Shown here: piece after piece, positions 22,150 to 32,532 of the stretch
How positions within the stretch are numbered: the stretch's first letter is position 1
How the letters are laid out: every line of letters starts with the position of its first letter
Assembly: GCA_027919835.1 (NCBI GenBank)
Contig: JANVFP010000005.1
Coordinates: forward strand, 1,364,001-1,428,000
DNA length: 64,000 nt
Direction: 5' to 3'
DNA from: Lentinula raphanica
Taxonomy: Eukaryota > Basidiomycota > Agaricomycetes > Agaricales > Omphalotaceae
The notes under the pieces: generated by a model
The model's database searches: none
What the model was told of the DNA's origin: nothing
Seen by the model: only the letters and a program-made list of their open reading frames with translations
Translations under genes and position numbers: made by a program

Positions 22150-23260
22150 CCGTCTCGTTGGATCTAATCACGGGTCTCCCAGAATCCGGTCAAGAGAAGT
22201 ATACGGCCACCTAGTGATCGTGGATAAACTCACCAAGTTCGCTCTATTCATTCCGACCTACGATACCTTGGACCAAGAAGGTTTTGCCAATATCTTCGTT
22301 CAACGTATAGCCCATGTGTACGGCCTTCCGGATCGTATCATCTCTGACCGTGATAAGAGATGGTCTACAGCTTTCTGGAAATCAGTGGTCAAGCATTACG
22401 GATCGGTATTGGCCTTGTCCTCGGCGCATCATCCCCAGATGGACGGTCAAACTGAAGTCTTGAATGCTTTCCTGGAACAAATGTTGAGGGCCTATGTTTA
22501 CGAAGACCGATCTGATTGGGCTCGATGGCTCTCGACGTTGGCTTTTGCCTATAACAGCTCTGTCCACTCCTCTACGGGATATCGACCAGATCTTTTGCTC
22601 ATGGGATACACCCCTAAATCTTTAGCGGGTCGGTTCGTTCCTTCATCAGATGACGGCAATCGACCTTTCCTTCCCAGTCAGAAAGCCGAAGAGTTTGTCA
22701 AATCATTGGAACTACATCGAGGGTTCGCAAGAGACTCACTCATATTAGCCCAAGAGAGACAAGCTCGTGCATACAACAAGGGAAGACGACCTGTCGAAGA
22801 AATCAACACTGGAGATTGGGTTCTGGTTAATCTACACACTCTGCAACTAGTAGAGACAGGAGGAACGGGTAAGAAACTAGTGCAAAGATCTATAGGTCCC
22901 TTCGAAGTCATGGAAAGAATCAATCCGTCGGTCTATTGTATTCGACTCCCCGACAACTATCCCATGAATCCGGTTCTCAATTTGGCCCACCTGAAGAAGT
23001 ACAAGTTTTCGCCTTCCGAATTTGGTTCTCGCGTTATAGTTCCTCCGACTAGAGATATGTATGCGGCCTCCGAAGAATATGAAGTTGAGGCTATCTTGGG
23101 ACACAGACTCACGTCGAGAAAGAAGGGAAATCAGAGGATGTATTTGGTTCGTTGGAAAGGATTCGACGCGGAAGATGACTCTTGGGTATCGGAGGCTGAT
23201 TTGAGAAACGCCCCGGAGCTATGTCGGGAATATCTCCGAATCAATGGCCTACCCATGTGA
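22150..23260 (+). pseudogene. Chromo-B integrase catalytic core and chromodomain
   Basis: This is the larger part of the integrase begun at 4817. It has VDKLTKFALF with the first catalytic Asp, IISDRDKRW with the second, and GQTEVLNAF with the Glu, followed by a C-terminal NLAHLKKY segment. It ends in a chromodomain (VEAILGHRL, YLVRWKGFD, DSWVSE), which marks the element as a chromovirus that may target heterochromatin. Sequence 22127-22149 that is open in this frame belongs to the Giant-C LTR. The gene is split and has the TGA near 4927, so it cannot work here. Confidence 0.9.
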
Positions 23261-23462
23261 CAAGATTACAAATACTTCTCTCAAGCAACCTTGTGTTTCT
23301 TCTTGTCTTGAAGTCGTCTCACTACACTCCCTTCCTCCTCTGCAATATCAGAATTCTTAGCTTAACAATAGTGATAATCTTTGGTGCTTTTAAGCACAAG
23401 TGTCGTGTCTGCGGAGTCACTATAAGCCATTAGGATTCCGTTGAGGTCCTATAGAAGTCTCT

Positions 23463-24522
23463 TTGAGAAAACATGGTGCTTCGAAGCACGCGGAATCTTC
23501 TATATCTCAACCGACGAAAGAGGATATTCATCGACGGGACGAAATGCTGGGAGTTTGGAATGTGATCCATCGGACGAGAGGCAACGATACTAGGGTCTTC
23601 TGCCACAAAAGAATGGGAATCTTCGAAGGATACGCAACTTTGCCCGTCGTCGATGATCGTCTGTCGTTCACCTTTCCTAAAGGTTGTAAGAAATCGGCCA
23701 GAGTGGTGGTATACGACGATGAAGAAGATGATATATTTGGCCCCGCCTTAAGACTGGAATTGTGGTCCCCCAACTCCTTCAAATACCCTTTCTTTCCTGG
23801 GTTACGCTCAGCCGAGACTCCGGTCCAACCTCCTTACCCTCGCATCGATAGCCATGAAGGTCGCTTTGATCCATCGAGGAATCCTCAGTATTTCGATGCA
23901 CGACGACCTCACCTACCTTTCATCCGCCGTTCTGATAAAGGTGTTATGTCGAGCCAGGAAGTGGAGTGCGTTCCGTCGTACGCAGTATGGGAGAGTTCTT
24001 CGTACCCCAGTCGCGACAAAGGGTATGTGCAAGAGCCCTATTGGAACAACATCATTGGGAGGACCAAGTTTTTGAGGTGTCGAGTACGAGAGATTGCAAC
24101 GAAAAGTTATAAATATACCTTTCCAGGTTTCATGGAGGCTCAACCGTTGACCTCTTCTGTGGAAAGAGATCCTAGGCTCCCTGGTCGTATGTCGTTTGAG
24201 GAAATGGTGTCTTTCTTGTCGATTATTCAGTTCGAACTGAAAGTGATGGCAGCCTGGGTTCGGATGGCGGAAGCTTTGGATCGTCTTAACTGGAATTCTG
24301 ACTCCCCCTACACGATGGACAACCATTCGGTCTGAGTCGAAGACTCTCTTGTTGGCCTGTGGGTCAACGGAATGACGGAGAACATGGTGAGCTGGTTCTT
24401 CCAAGTGTCGATGCCCTTGTACATGTGTCACATGGTGAAGGGAAGTCAAGATTGGCCCGACGATTCTCCCTATTCCATCTCGGTCAATAGCGGACTGGAC
24501 TCTTGCGAACTAGAGCAATCGG
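23463..24522 (+). pseudogene. Chromo-B third ORF (ORF X), 5' part
   Basis: This frame follows the integrase by about 200 bases in the position where some gypsy elements carry env. It is read from a TTG at 23463 (first ATG 23544), meets TGA at 24333-24335, and continues open in the same frame to 24522, where Intact-D is inserted. With one TCGG duplication removed, the frame runs straight into 33025-34517, about 850 codons in total. I see no signal peptide or membrane segment and do not recognise the family. It contains acidic stretches (DDEEDD) and aromatic-rich segments. That it belongs to Chromo-B rests on its position between the integrase and the polypurine tract. Confidence 0.65.
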
Positions 24523-25010
24523 TGTAGAAGAGAAGGATTGTCCTGGGGTAGTCTTCACAGAAAACGAGGTCGCGCCAGTACGGTGAGTAGCCGTAAGAAG
24601 GTTCCTGAAGTTTGGTAGATTAGAAAGATGTGTTAGAGTATATAGATGTAGAGTGTTGAAGAATGAAGTTTATTGGACAGATCCGTCCACGTTGGCAATC
24701 ACAACGAGTTCGAACCTTAAGGATTGAGTCTCTGTGTTATGAGGGTAGAAACTAGATTCACATTCATCAGTATACGCAGTTATAGAAGACTCGTAATCGT
24801 GTATGGAGTCCGAGACGGAAATTTGGGATAGGAGATACAAGTACAGTTAAGATAATCGAGACCAGCGAATTTGAATATAATGAGAAATCGGAATTATCGA
24901 GGTCGGATGCGATGGAAGGGAAGACAGCGACGGGTACGACCGATGGAGCTAAAGGTCCGCAGGAAGTGTCGAAGGTAGATTCCAACCCAAGGGCATCCAG
25001 CCCTACCACA
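24523..25010 (-). repeat. Intact-D 3' LTR (488 bp)
   Basis: It matches 32533-33020 base for base as far as I can read. On the minus strand it starts TGTGGTAGGG and ends CTTCTCTTCTACA. Confidence 0.95.
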
Positions 25011-25043
25011 GTGCACCCAACAAAAGTGAGTTCGTCCTCGAAC

Positions 25044-25988
25044 TCAGATATAGTCGTGAATAACTACTCCTGGGGAGGAGATGTATGCTTCACTGTAATA
25101 CTTCAGTACCTTGCCACCATATGCAAGCTGTAAGGCCAGGTTGAGAAGATCGTCGACCGATAAAAAGGACTTGAAGTCGGAGAGAACGATTTTCAATCGT
25201 TGTTGGTTATCGTGAAAAAAATCGGAGTCGCTGAGGTCGAGGTAGTTCAGCAGACCCATACGAAATGCGAGTGATTTAGCGAGCCCGTCGACGATGCAAA
25301 TTCGATGGGCGTTTTCGATTTCGAGAAGAGTATCGATAGGTTGTTGAGTTAAGGCATAGAAGTTGACGTCGGTATGCTTCATCTCGTGTTTCCATAGATA
25401 CTTCGACCAACTACGAGGGTGAATGATGGGTCTCTTGCATTCCCAAAGACACAGCAACCCTCGCTTATGATCCATGACGAGTTGGTTGCAACACTCTATG
25501 AAGTATTGATAGTTGAAAGGGTATGAAGAAGCCCCGGCGTCGATATAACGATGAGGAACGACGCTTTCCGAGACACCAAAGTAGAGCTCGGAGAAGGTCA
25601 GGAATGGGTCTCGTACCCACACGGCAACGAACTTGTTATGCTGATCTAAAACGATGATAGGTCTCGCGAACCAGATTTCGACTCGAGAGAAAGAAGGGAT
25701 ATCGGAGATATGATCTGGCGTAAGAGAATGGTTATGTCGCGATTGCCATGGGGCAAAGAAAAAGGGACTGTTGTAGTATAGGTCTGAGTTGAAGACGCTA
25801 GCGTCTTGTACGCCTGATCGTTTGCGAACGTTAGAGAATTGGAAGTTATATAGTCCCGATCTGTATTGGTGTACGGGGCAGGTGGGTGGACATTTATAGA
25901 AGCCTATAAGGCGTTCCTTTGTCGTCCAGGGAACGAATCCAGGTAACGGCGAAGGATGACCTGTACAGAGGTAGGTCGACTCGTCCAT
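25044..25988 (-). CDS. Intact-D ORF3: unknown protein in env position
   Basis: This is a 314-residue protein with an ATG start, 80 bases after the end of pol and ending 33 bases before the 3' LTR. I do not recognise it. It has no signal peptide, no clear membrane segment and no viral envelope features, so it is not an obvious Env. An N-terminal Cys-containing region (FYKCPPTCPVH) is followed by many aromatic residues and a helical Leu-rich C-terminus (DDLLNLALQLAYGG). The frame is intact in a young element, which suggests it is kept by selection. It could be an accessory factor for silencing escape, RNA handling or targeting; this is speculation. Confidence 0.8.
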   Translation of the reverse strand: MDESTYLCTGHPSPLPGFVPWTTKERLIGFYKCPPTCPVHQYRSGLYNFQFSNVRKRSGVQDASVFNSDLYYNSPFFFAPWQSRHNHSLTPDHISDIPSFSRVEIWFARPIIVLDQHNKFVAVWVRDPFLTFSELYFGVSESVVPHRYIDAGASSYPFNYQYFIECCNQLVMDHKRGLLCLWECKRPIIHPRSWSKYLWKHEMKHTDVNFYALTQQPIDTLLEIENAHRICIVDGLAKSLAFRMGLLNYLDLSDSDFFHDNQQRLKIVLSDFKSFLSVDDLLNLALQLAYGGKVLKYYSEAYISSPGVVIHDYI

Positions 25989-26068
25989 GATGAGGGGAAA
26001 GAAGAGACGAGCTAGTGAAAATATTGAGACGAAATATTATATTATACAATTTGATAATGAGGACTCTC

Positions 26069-29000
26069 CTAGAGAAGTCCGTTCGCAATCCGATAGGATA
26101 TCGCGACGGACACCTTAGATTCCGGGTTTATGATAGTGGAATCAAGGTGCGGCGGTATCTTGAGAGACGATCGTAACGTCTGATGGTCTGGTCGGAAGAA
26201 GAAGAGTCGAAGGTGGCGAATATTGACGCGGCCTCTCATTACTGCACCAGAGAGTTCGCGTAGGATGAAGGCATCTTTATCGAGTTTTTGGTGGATGATA
26301 TATGGTCCGCTGTAGGTCCATTCACCCTTTCCACCTTTGATCTCGTCCAGGTATGATTCACGCAGCCAAACGTACATTCCTTCCTCGTAGTCAGCGAAGT
26401 CGAATTGATAGTGGTGATGCTTAGCTTGATTTTCGATGGCTTCTCGCCTCGATTTCCTCAAATTCTCCAACGCCGTATCCATCTCCTTATTCCTCCGGAG
26501 TATCTGTCTTGCTCGTAGCTCTAGAAGATCTTCATGAGACGAGACTTTGTCCCAGTCTAAGGTTTGCCAGGTATGTTCATCGATGTCAAATGAGAAGACG
26601 GGATGTTGTCCATAGAGGAGAAAGAAAGGCTGATAGCCTGTGGAACGGGTCGTAGTAATGCGAATAGCGAATAAAGTTGGTTGTACGTATCTTGGCCAAG
26701 TGCCCTTAGAATCACCTGCTAGCTTGAAAAGACACGAAGTGAAGACTTGATGTTGACGTTCCACAGGTGCGTTGCCTTCAGGGTGGTAGGGTGTAGACAT
26801 GATGACCGTACAGTGATATAGGGTTGCGAGCAGATGAGTGACTTCTCCTTTGAATTCGGGACCACCGTCGACGGAAATGTAAGGTACACATCCGAATCGA
26901 CATATGATATCCTCGTAGATGAATTGAGCCATAGCCTTGGAGGTGGCTCTGCGAACAGCTTTGGCTTCAGGCCAGCCAATGGTAGGTTCGACAGCGTGGA
27001 ACACATATTCGAATCCACGTTCTCCGGTAGGCATATGTATGGTGTCAATATTGAAATGTCGAATCAGTGGAGCAGTCCATGATTCAGAGTATGGGAGAAC
27101 TGGCCTTCGTGCCATCGCCTTTTGGCATTCTATGCAGGATCGAACGAACCACGAGACGTCTTGGTACATATTTCTCCAATAGAATCGTTCTTTGAGTAAG
27201 GTGAAGGTAGGGTCTCGTCCTCGATGCCCAGTGGTGATATGTGCTTCGTATATGAGAGAAGAACGTTGCGAGAGATCTTCAATAACTAGACGAGGCATGT
27301 TGGATGATGATTTCTTGGGAAGGAGGAACAGTTTTCCTCCGTTGAGACCGAATCTTGTGGTCTTTTTGACGAAGCGGCGACGAGACTTCTCTGTGAGGCA
27401 GTGATCAGGGATGTGAGCATTTTTGAGATAATCACGTATCTCATCCCAGTTCTCTTCTTTATCCTCATTTTCTCTCGTATTCCGCATTTCTTGAGACATG
27501 AAGATTCGTGGAGTATGTAGCGGAGTGGTATAAGAGTGATATGTAATGGTTTCGAGTTCGATGGCTTCGTTACCGAGCGTGTAAGTGAAAGTCTTGGGTA
27601 TAGAGACCTTTCTTTGGTAAAATTCGTGAAATTGAAGTGCGTCTTGATCACACGATAAGGAGAGGGTGTGACCCAACAAAGAAAATGCGTCGTCCTCGAC
27701 GCGGCTGTAGCCTATGTTCATGTCACGCTTCCGCTCGTTTGCAAAAGGTGACGTTATCGATGAGTAGAGGGAATGCGGGGAATAGCAATAGATGTCATAC
27801 AGAGAATTAAATCTCGCCCATATGAGGTCCAGAGACTGTCGGAGGCAAAGACCATCTTCCCATTGGTCTAGAAAGTGTTCAGCATCCGAGGAAGAGTCTG
27901 GGATACCAATATCGATAGGAGGAGCACGCGAAAGAGCGTCCTCCATCTTCATGGAGGCACCAGGGACATGGAGGAACTCCATGTCGAAGAGTCGGATCCA
28001 TGAGATCCAACGTAGCATAGGCGCATTGGGGATGTCGTTTGGTTGTTTAAGCATCTTGACGAGCGCGGTAGCATCGTGCTCAAGTCGAAAGTGAATCATC
28101 GTGAGTCGATGACGGAGAGCTTTGAGAGCAACGAACAGACCGAAGACTTCCGTTTTCGGTTGTCCATAATTCTGCTGAGTGCGGGAGAAGGTACTTGAAC
28201 CATATAGAGATGGTCGTTTGAGTCCTTCTCGAACCTGGTACTGGACGTATCCGGTACCGAGATATGAAGAATCAACTCCTACAACAATCAGGTGCTCATC
28301 AGAGGATCTAGGTAGTGATGAAACCAACGCAGCTTGTTCGAAGTTAGTCTTTATGAGTATAGGAGCTGAGGTGAGAAGACGTTTAACTTCATCCACGGCA
28401 GCTTCACATTGTGAGTCGAATTCGAAGTCGATATCGATATGAAGAAGTCGCGTAAGCGGATACACAACGATTGAATAATTCTTGATCCATTTTCGAGCTC
28501 CACCAGCAAGACCTAGAAAACCTCGTACTTCGGAGACCGATATTGGATAAGGCCAGCGAAGGACTTTGTCAACCAGGGATTGAGAGATAATGAGACCTTC
28601 GAGAGAGACCACTGATCCTGCAAAGTCGAGTTTCGATAGCGCAGGATAAGTTTTCTTTCCCGAAACTGTGACACCCGCACTTTCTAGAGCGCAGAGAAAT
28701 TTGTCGACTCGTTCAGCAAAGGTCCAAAAGAATCGACGTATCTGTGTATTTTCTTGTATAGGTTCATCGCCAAACCGAGAATCTGGTCCTTTGACTCCGT
28801 TATCGTCTACATAATTTGCAGCTATATCCTGAGTCTTGAGGTGATTGATCGCATGGTCTAGTCGACGGCTGAATTCTTGAAGAGCATTTGTATGACCTTG
28901 AACAAGAGTAGTTTGTTGTAAAGGTCCTATTGGGGAGTCAAAAGTAGATAACGGCTGAGATTCTGGGTGTACGTAGCAATGATCAAAGCCGGAGTAACAG

Positions 29001-29908
29001 TCCGCACTCATATACACAGCATGACCCGCGAACCACTCAGCGAGATCAGCTATGTTTGGGGGAAGGTAGGAGTCACGGATAGTCGCCTCATTCAGTTCCT
29101 CGCATGCTATCACAATTCGGATAGGAGGATCGGAACCAGGTTTCTTGGCGACTGCCCACAACGCGGATCGGTAACTTGCAAGAGATGGAGTCCATTTACC
29201 CATCTCCTTGCCTTTGTTGAGTTCTTTGACAAGCAAGGGCTTAAGTGATGAAGCAAACGGAATTCGAGGACGCACCCAGGGTATGTGAGCTCTAACCAAG
29301 TAGTGATAATCTGGGTAGCAGTCCCGACGAAAGGTACCTTTCTCCTCGTAAGTCCACGCAAAGGCTTTAGAGCGCTTGGTCATGATCCACGCGAGTAGGT
29401 TGATTTCATCTTGAGAGTATGTATTCTGTTCAATCTTGGCAAGAAGTCCTTCTAATCGATCCTTTGTCATCCTCGAGTCATACGGCATGTTATCGATGGA
29501 AGGAGGGTGGGTAGGAAGGATCAGAAGCGGTAACTGTGGAATTGGATCGAACGAAGCATTAGCTTCGCGCGGCATGGTATATGGAGTGGGTAGCTTTCGC
29601 TTCGCAACCGGTTTGTATCGTTTTGTTGATCTAGCCGGTCGAGTTGTTGGTGTTGAAGATGTTGAGTTTGAGTAGAGATGGACGGAATGATTAACGAGGA
29701 CTCTTGAAGTCCAAGGAGTAATAGGTAGTGAAAGTGGATCAATAGCATTAGAAGATATAACATCGTGGAGGACATAGTCAAGTTCAGGAGGAGGATCAAG
29801 ATGAATGAGAGAATCACAGTCCGAATAGGCTGGATTTCCCAAAAGACCCTCTAGCGAACGCACTCCCGAAATGACGGCGCAGGAAGCCTCCCTTCCTGAC
29901 GCCTTCAA
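26069..29908 (-). CDS. pol: Intact-D pol: reverse transcriptase, RNase H, integrase
   Basis: The frame is uninterrupted for 1,279 codons. RT begins near residue 170 and carries YVDD near residue 366. RNase H starts near residue 545 with VVGVDSSYLGTGY. The integrase has a zinc-binding HHCC region (CIECQ), then catalytic Asp in NIDTIH (about 953), Asp in ISVDGGPEF and Glu in NAPVERQH (about 1049). The last 150 residues are basic and helical. There is no ATG at the start: the frame opens across the end of gag-pro in the -1 register, and TTG at 29908 overlaps the gag stop. A Gag-Pol fusion made by frameshifting is therefore likely. No protease is present here; it lies in the gag frame. Confidence 0.95.
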   Translation of the reverse strand: MKASGREASCAVISGVRSLEGLLGNPAYSDCDSLIHLDPPPELDYVLHDVISSNAIDPLSLPITPWTSRVLVNHSVHLYSNSTSSTPTTRPARSTKRYKPVAKRKLPTPYTMPREANASFDPIPQLPLLILPTHPPSIDNMPYDSRMTKDRLEGLLAKIEQNTYSQDEINLLAWIMTKRSKAFAWTYEEKGTFRRDCYPDYHYLVRAHIPWVRPRIPFASSLKPLLVKELNKGKEMGKWTPSLASYRSALWAVAKKPGSDPPIRIVIACEELNEATIRDSYLPPNIADLAEWFAGHAVYMSADCYSGFDHCYVHPESQPLSTFDSPIGPLQQTTLVQGHTNALQEFSRRLDHAINHLKTQDIAANYVDDNGVKGPDSRFGDEPIQENTQIRRFFWTFAERVDKFLCALESAGVTVSGKKTYPALSKLDFAGSVVSLEGLIISQSLVDKVLRWPYPISVSEVRGFLGLAGGARKWIKNYSIVVYPLTRLLHIDIDFEFDSQCEAAVDEVKRLLTSAPILIKTNFEQAALVSSLPRSSDEHLIVVGVDSSYLGTGYVQYQVREGLKRPSLYGSSTFSRTQQNYGQPKTEVFGLFVALKALRHRLTMIHFRLEHDATALVKMLKQPNDIPNAPMLRWISWIRLFDMEFLHVPGASMKMEDALSRAPPIDIGIPDSSSDAEHFLDQWEDGLCLRQSLDLIWARFNSLYDIYCYSPHSLYSSITSPFANERKRDMNIGYSRVEDDAFSLLGHTLSLSCDQDALQFHEFYQRKVSIPKTFTYTLGNEAIELETITYHSYTTPLHTPRIFMSQEMRNTRENEDKEENWDEIRDYLKNAHIPDHCLTEKSRRRFVKKTTRFGLNGGKLFLLPKKSSSNMPRLVIEDLSQRSSLIYEAHITTGHRGRDPTFTLLKERFYWRNMYQDVSWFVRSCIECQKAMARRPVLPYSESWTAPLIRHFNIDTIHMPTGERGFEYVFHAVEPTIGWPEAKAVRRATSKAMAQFIYEDIICRFGCVPYISVDGGPEFKGEVTHLLATLYHCTVIMSTPYHPEGNAPVERQHQVFTSCLFKLAGDSKGTWPRYVQPTLFAIRITTTRSTGYQPFFLLYGQHPVFSFDIDEHTWQTLDWDKVSSHEDLLELRARQILRRNKEMDTALENLRKSRREAIENQAKHHHYQFDFADYEEGMYVWLRESYLDEIKGGKGEWTYSGPYIIHQKLDKDAFILRELSGAVMRGRVNIRHLRLFFFRPDHQTLRSSLKIPPHLDSTIINPESKVSVAISYRIANGLL

Positions 29909-32469
29909 TGAAAAGATGGTTCGGGTTCATCTTCGAATCGCGGTCGATTCGAAGTCGGACCCAATGACTGTTTGTTGCGATCATCTTTGGGATGTACCAC
30001 CGTCATAGTAACGGATGGCATCCCTCCTTCTTCAGCATCGCCTTTCGCCCATAAGGCTAACAACATCTCGCCTGAACGGAAGTAACGAAGCTGTGCTGAG
30101 AACCAACTGAGAAAGGGTTGTCCGAGAAGGATATCAAAGGACTCCCCTATATTTGAATCGTTCACAAGGAACAAGTGGTGGGCAAAGACATGTCGCCCAA
30201 TCTTCATCGGCACTTCAATCATACAACCACCGAGTCGTTCCGCACCACCATGAACGCCTCTCATGGACCAAAAGGTACCTTCGGAATCCACAGTGAAGCC
30301 GGTTTCGGTAGCAACTCTGTTACTGGCTGCATTGATTTCTGATCCACAGTCAATCATCGCGCGAAATCTTTTCCCTAAGACTTCGACGTAGAAGATTCCT
30401 GTGGTCATAGCGTAGAATCTGTGTTGTAATGGTGGGAAGGCAGAACCGAGAAAGGATTGAATGGAGGGTGACTTATCAAGGAATTCTAGTGAAGCACCTC
30501 CAGCTTCATGAGTGACCTCTCGACCTATAATGCCTTCGTAATCTTGAATGTCTCGAGTGGGAATGAGATTATTCATATCAAAATCGTCAGGAAGCAATTC
30601 CGCCGCTATTTGGGTAGCATTGCCGTTTGGATATCTTCGAACTCTGCTAGTGTATTCGTTAACTCGTTTCTCCAGTCTTGGTGCGATTCCGAGTAATTCG
30701 GCGACCGAAAGAGTGAGTTTCGTCTCGGTCGCCATGCGTTTGAAAATCTGTTCGACGTCGACAGCGTCTTGAGCGTCGGTCGAAAAGTGATAGGACTTAT
30801 CTTTAGTCCCGGCACCATCTTTCATCTCCACGTCTCCAGCATCTTCCTTCGCCTTCCCTTTTCCCTTCGGCTGTGACTTCTGCCAACCATCTTTTCGGTT
30901 AATGGGATTAGGCGGTGGCGGGACATCTACTGTTCCAGGAGGAGGGAATTGAGGCTTTTGAACTGGAGCTGGGAGTAACTCTGGTGCCGGAACCTGAGGG
31001 GGAAAGTTCTGTGGTACTTGATCTTGAATAGGTACCGGTTGAGGCTGAGTTTGTTGTTGAGAGGGAGGATTCTCGTTCACCCGTTGACGAGCAGATGGCT
31101 TGTTATCTGGACGTCTCGTCGGATCTTGTCGTTTAGTGGTATCCTTCCCGCTTCGTAGGGAAGGAAAGGCGTCGCGTACGTCGAGACTTGATATACCAGT
31201 GGCACGACCTTCGTCAAGTGCCAAGGTATTAGCAGGCGTCTCGAGAGTAAGAAAAAGAGGGTGAGATGAGACCTCTATGGCTGACGTAGAAGCAGCGTTA
31301 GTCAGCTTCGAAGGTCCATTCTGGCGAATAAACTTAGCTATGCCACCGTTGTGGCGCCTTGGCAATTCCTCGCCGTTCATGAATACATGTCGGCGTTTCT
31401 GTTCATCTTTCTTGATGAGACCCTCGGCTACCAACTTTCGAGTTTCGTCGCAGTGGTCGACCGAAGGAATATGATCGAGGTCTGCACCCGATAGTCCACA
31501 CATTGGACAGAAACTTTTCTTGATGGCGTTGACCACTCGATTGAACTTATGGATTTCCAATCGCTGCATCAAGTCCACAAGGTCGTCAACAGAAGTATCC
31601 GTTCCAGGAAGAGGTGGAGACTTAGCTGTAGGTGCAGCTGGATAGCTGGGCACGTTGCTAACGGCGGTCGAGCCTCTGTTCGACGCGCCGTAATCAAAAG
31701 AGGTTTGAAGGTTTGTTTTCGCAGGTAGACGCCAGGGTTCGTAGAACACATCCTCTTCATCGTAGAGGGATAGCAAGAGGTCGAGTGTATCTAGAACCGG
31801 GTAAGGATTCTGACGGGAACGATAATCTTCTGGAATCCTATTGGAGATTAACGGTTTCAATGAAGATGGGATTCCCATGAGGAAATACAAGTTGAATAGC
31901 TTCTCGTTGATCTCCTCGTCTTTGAGTGCGGGATCGGCTAGGGCACGATAGCTTTCGTAGTAAGCATTGACATCATCCTTGCTCTTGAAAACATCTTGAT
32001 CGGCCCACAGTTCCGCTTGACGAAGGAGATCCTGAGAAGTCACTTTAGGCGGTTTGTCTGTCTGTCCAAAGATGATCATAAACTCAGCTGCTGCCGAATC
32101 CCAATTACAACCCGCGATGGATGTGTCAAACTCAACCCGGTGTCTAATTCTTTCTCGATGTTCCGGCGCCATATATTTCGGAATATACCATACAGCCTCA
32201 TTGGCAGAGAGTTCCGCTCCAGTAGCCAGAGTAAGTACATCCACCAGGTACTGATACGCGTAAGCACCATCGAATTTCGGTGCATCGCGTGAACCCGGTT
32301 GAGGCATCTTGGCATGGTGAGGACTCACATCCGAAGCTTTAGGGAAAACGATGTTACGGCGCGAAGAAGCTTGTCGAGGAATGATAGAGGGGAGGGTAGG
32401 ATTCATCGGTGGTTGGGACATCTGAGACGGCTCAACTGGAGCGATAATCACTTCGTCGACAGTAGGCAT
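29905..32469 (-). CDS. gag: Intact-D gag-pro: Gag with C-terminal protease
   Basis: This 854-residue protein starts at ATG 32469 (MPTVDEVII). The N-terminal half is Gag-like, with a tryptophan-containing helical region. A Cys/His segment, CPMCGLSGADLDHIPSVDHC, sits near residue 325 and differs from a standard CCHC knuckle. A Pro/Gln/Lys-rich linker follows. The C-terminal part is a retropepsin-like protease with the motif MIDCGSEIN near residue 705 and the flap-side motif FDILLGQPFL near residue 770. The active-site triad reads DCG rather than the common DSG or DTG. The frame ends TTT CAT TGA, with pol open in the -1 frame. Confidence 0.9.
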   Translation of the reverse strand: MPTVDEVIIAPVEPSQMSQPPMNPTLPSIIPRQASSRRNIVFPKASDVSPHHAKMPQPGSRDAPKFDGAYAYQYLVDVLTLATGAELSANEAVWYIPKYMAPEHRERIRHRVEFDTSIAGCNWDSAAAEFMIIFGQTDKPPKVTSQDLLRQAELWADQDVFKSKDDVNAYYESYRALADPALKDEEINEKLFNLYFLMGIPSSLKPLISNRIPEDYRSRQNPYPVLDTLDLLLSLYDEEDVFYEPWRLPAKTNLQTSFDYGASNRGSTAVSNVPSYPAAPTAKSPPLPGTDTSVDDLVDLMQRLEIHKFNRVVNAIKKSFCPMCGLSGADLDHIPSVDHCDETRKLVAEGLIKKDEQKRRHVFMNGEELPRRHNGGIAKFIRQNGPSKLTNAASTSAIEVSSHPLFLTLETPANTLALDEGRATGISSLDVRDAFPSLRSGKDTTKRQDPTRRPDNKPSARQRVNENPPSQQQTQPQPVPIQDQVPQNFPPQVPAPELLPAPVQKPQFPPPGTVDVPPPPNPINRKDGWQKSQPKGKGKAKEDAGDVEMKDGAGTKDKSYHFSTDAQDAVDVEQIFKRMATETKLTLSVAELLGIAPRLEKRVNEYTSRVRRYPNGNATQIAAELLPDDFDMNNLIPTRDIQDYEGIIGREVTHEAGGASLEFLDKSPSIQSFLGSAFPPLQHRFYAMTTGIFYVEVLGKRFRAMIDCGSEINAASNRVATETGFTVDSEGTFWSMRGVHGGAERLGGCMIEVPMKIGRHVFAHHLFLVNDSNIGESFDILLGQPFLSWFSAQLRYFRSGEMLLALWAKGDAEEGGMPSVTMTVVHPKDDRNKQSLGPTSNRPRFEDEPEPSFH

Positions 32470-32513
32470 ATTGGTTGTAAGATACCAGTAGAGTGGAACC
32501 TAAGTTTGGCGAG

Positions 32514-32531
32514 CCCTCGCGGTGGGCTCCA
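32514..32531 (-). promoter_or_regulatory. Intact-D primer-binding site
   Basis: On the minus strand, TGGAGCCCACCGCGAGGG lies one base inside the 5' LTR. It is identical over 18 bases to the site in Giant-C, so both use the same primer tRNA. Confidence 0.8.
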
Positions 32532-32532
32532 C

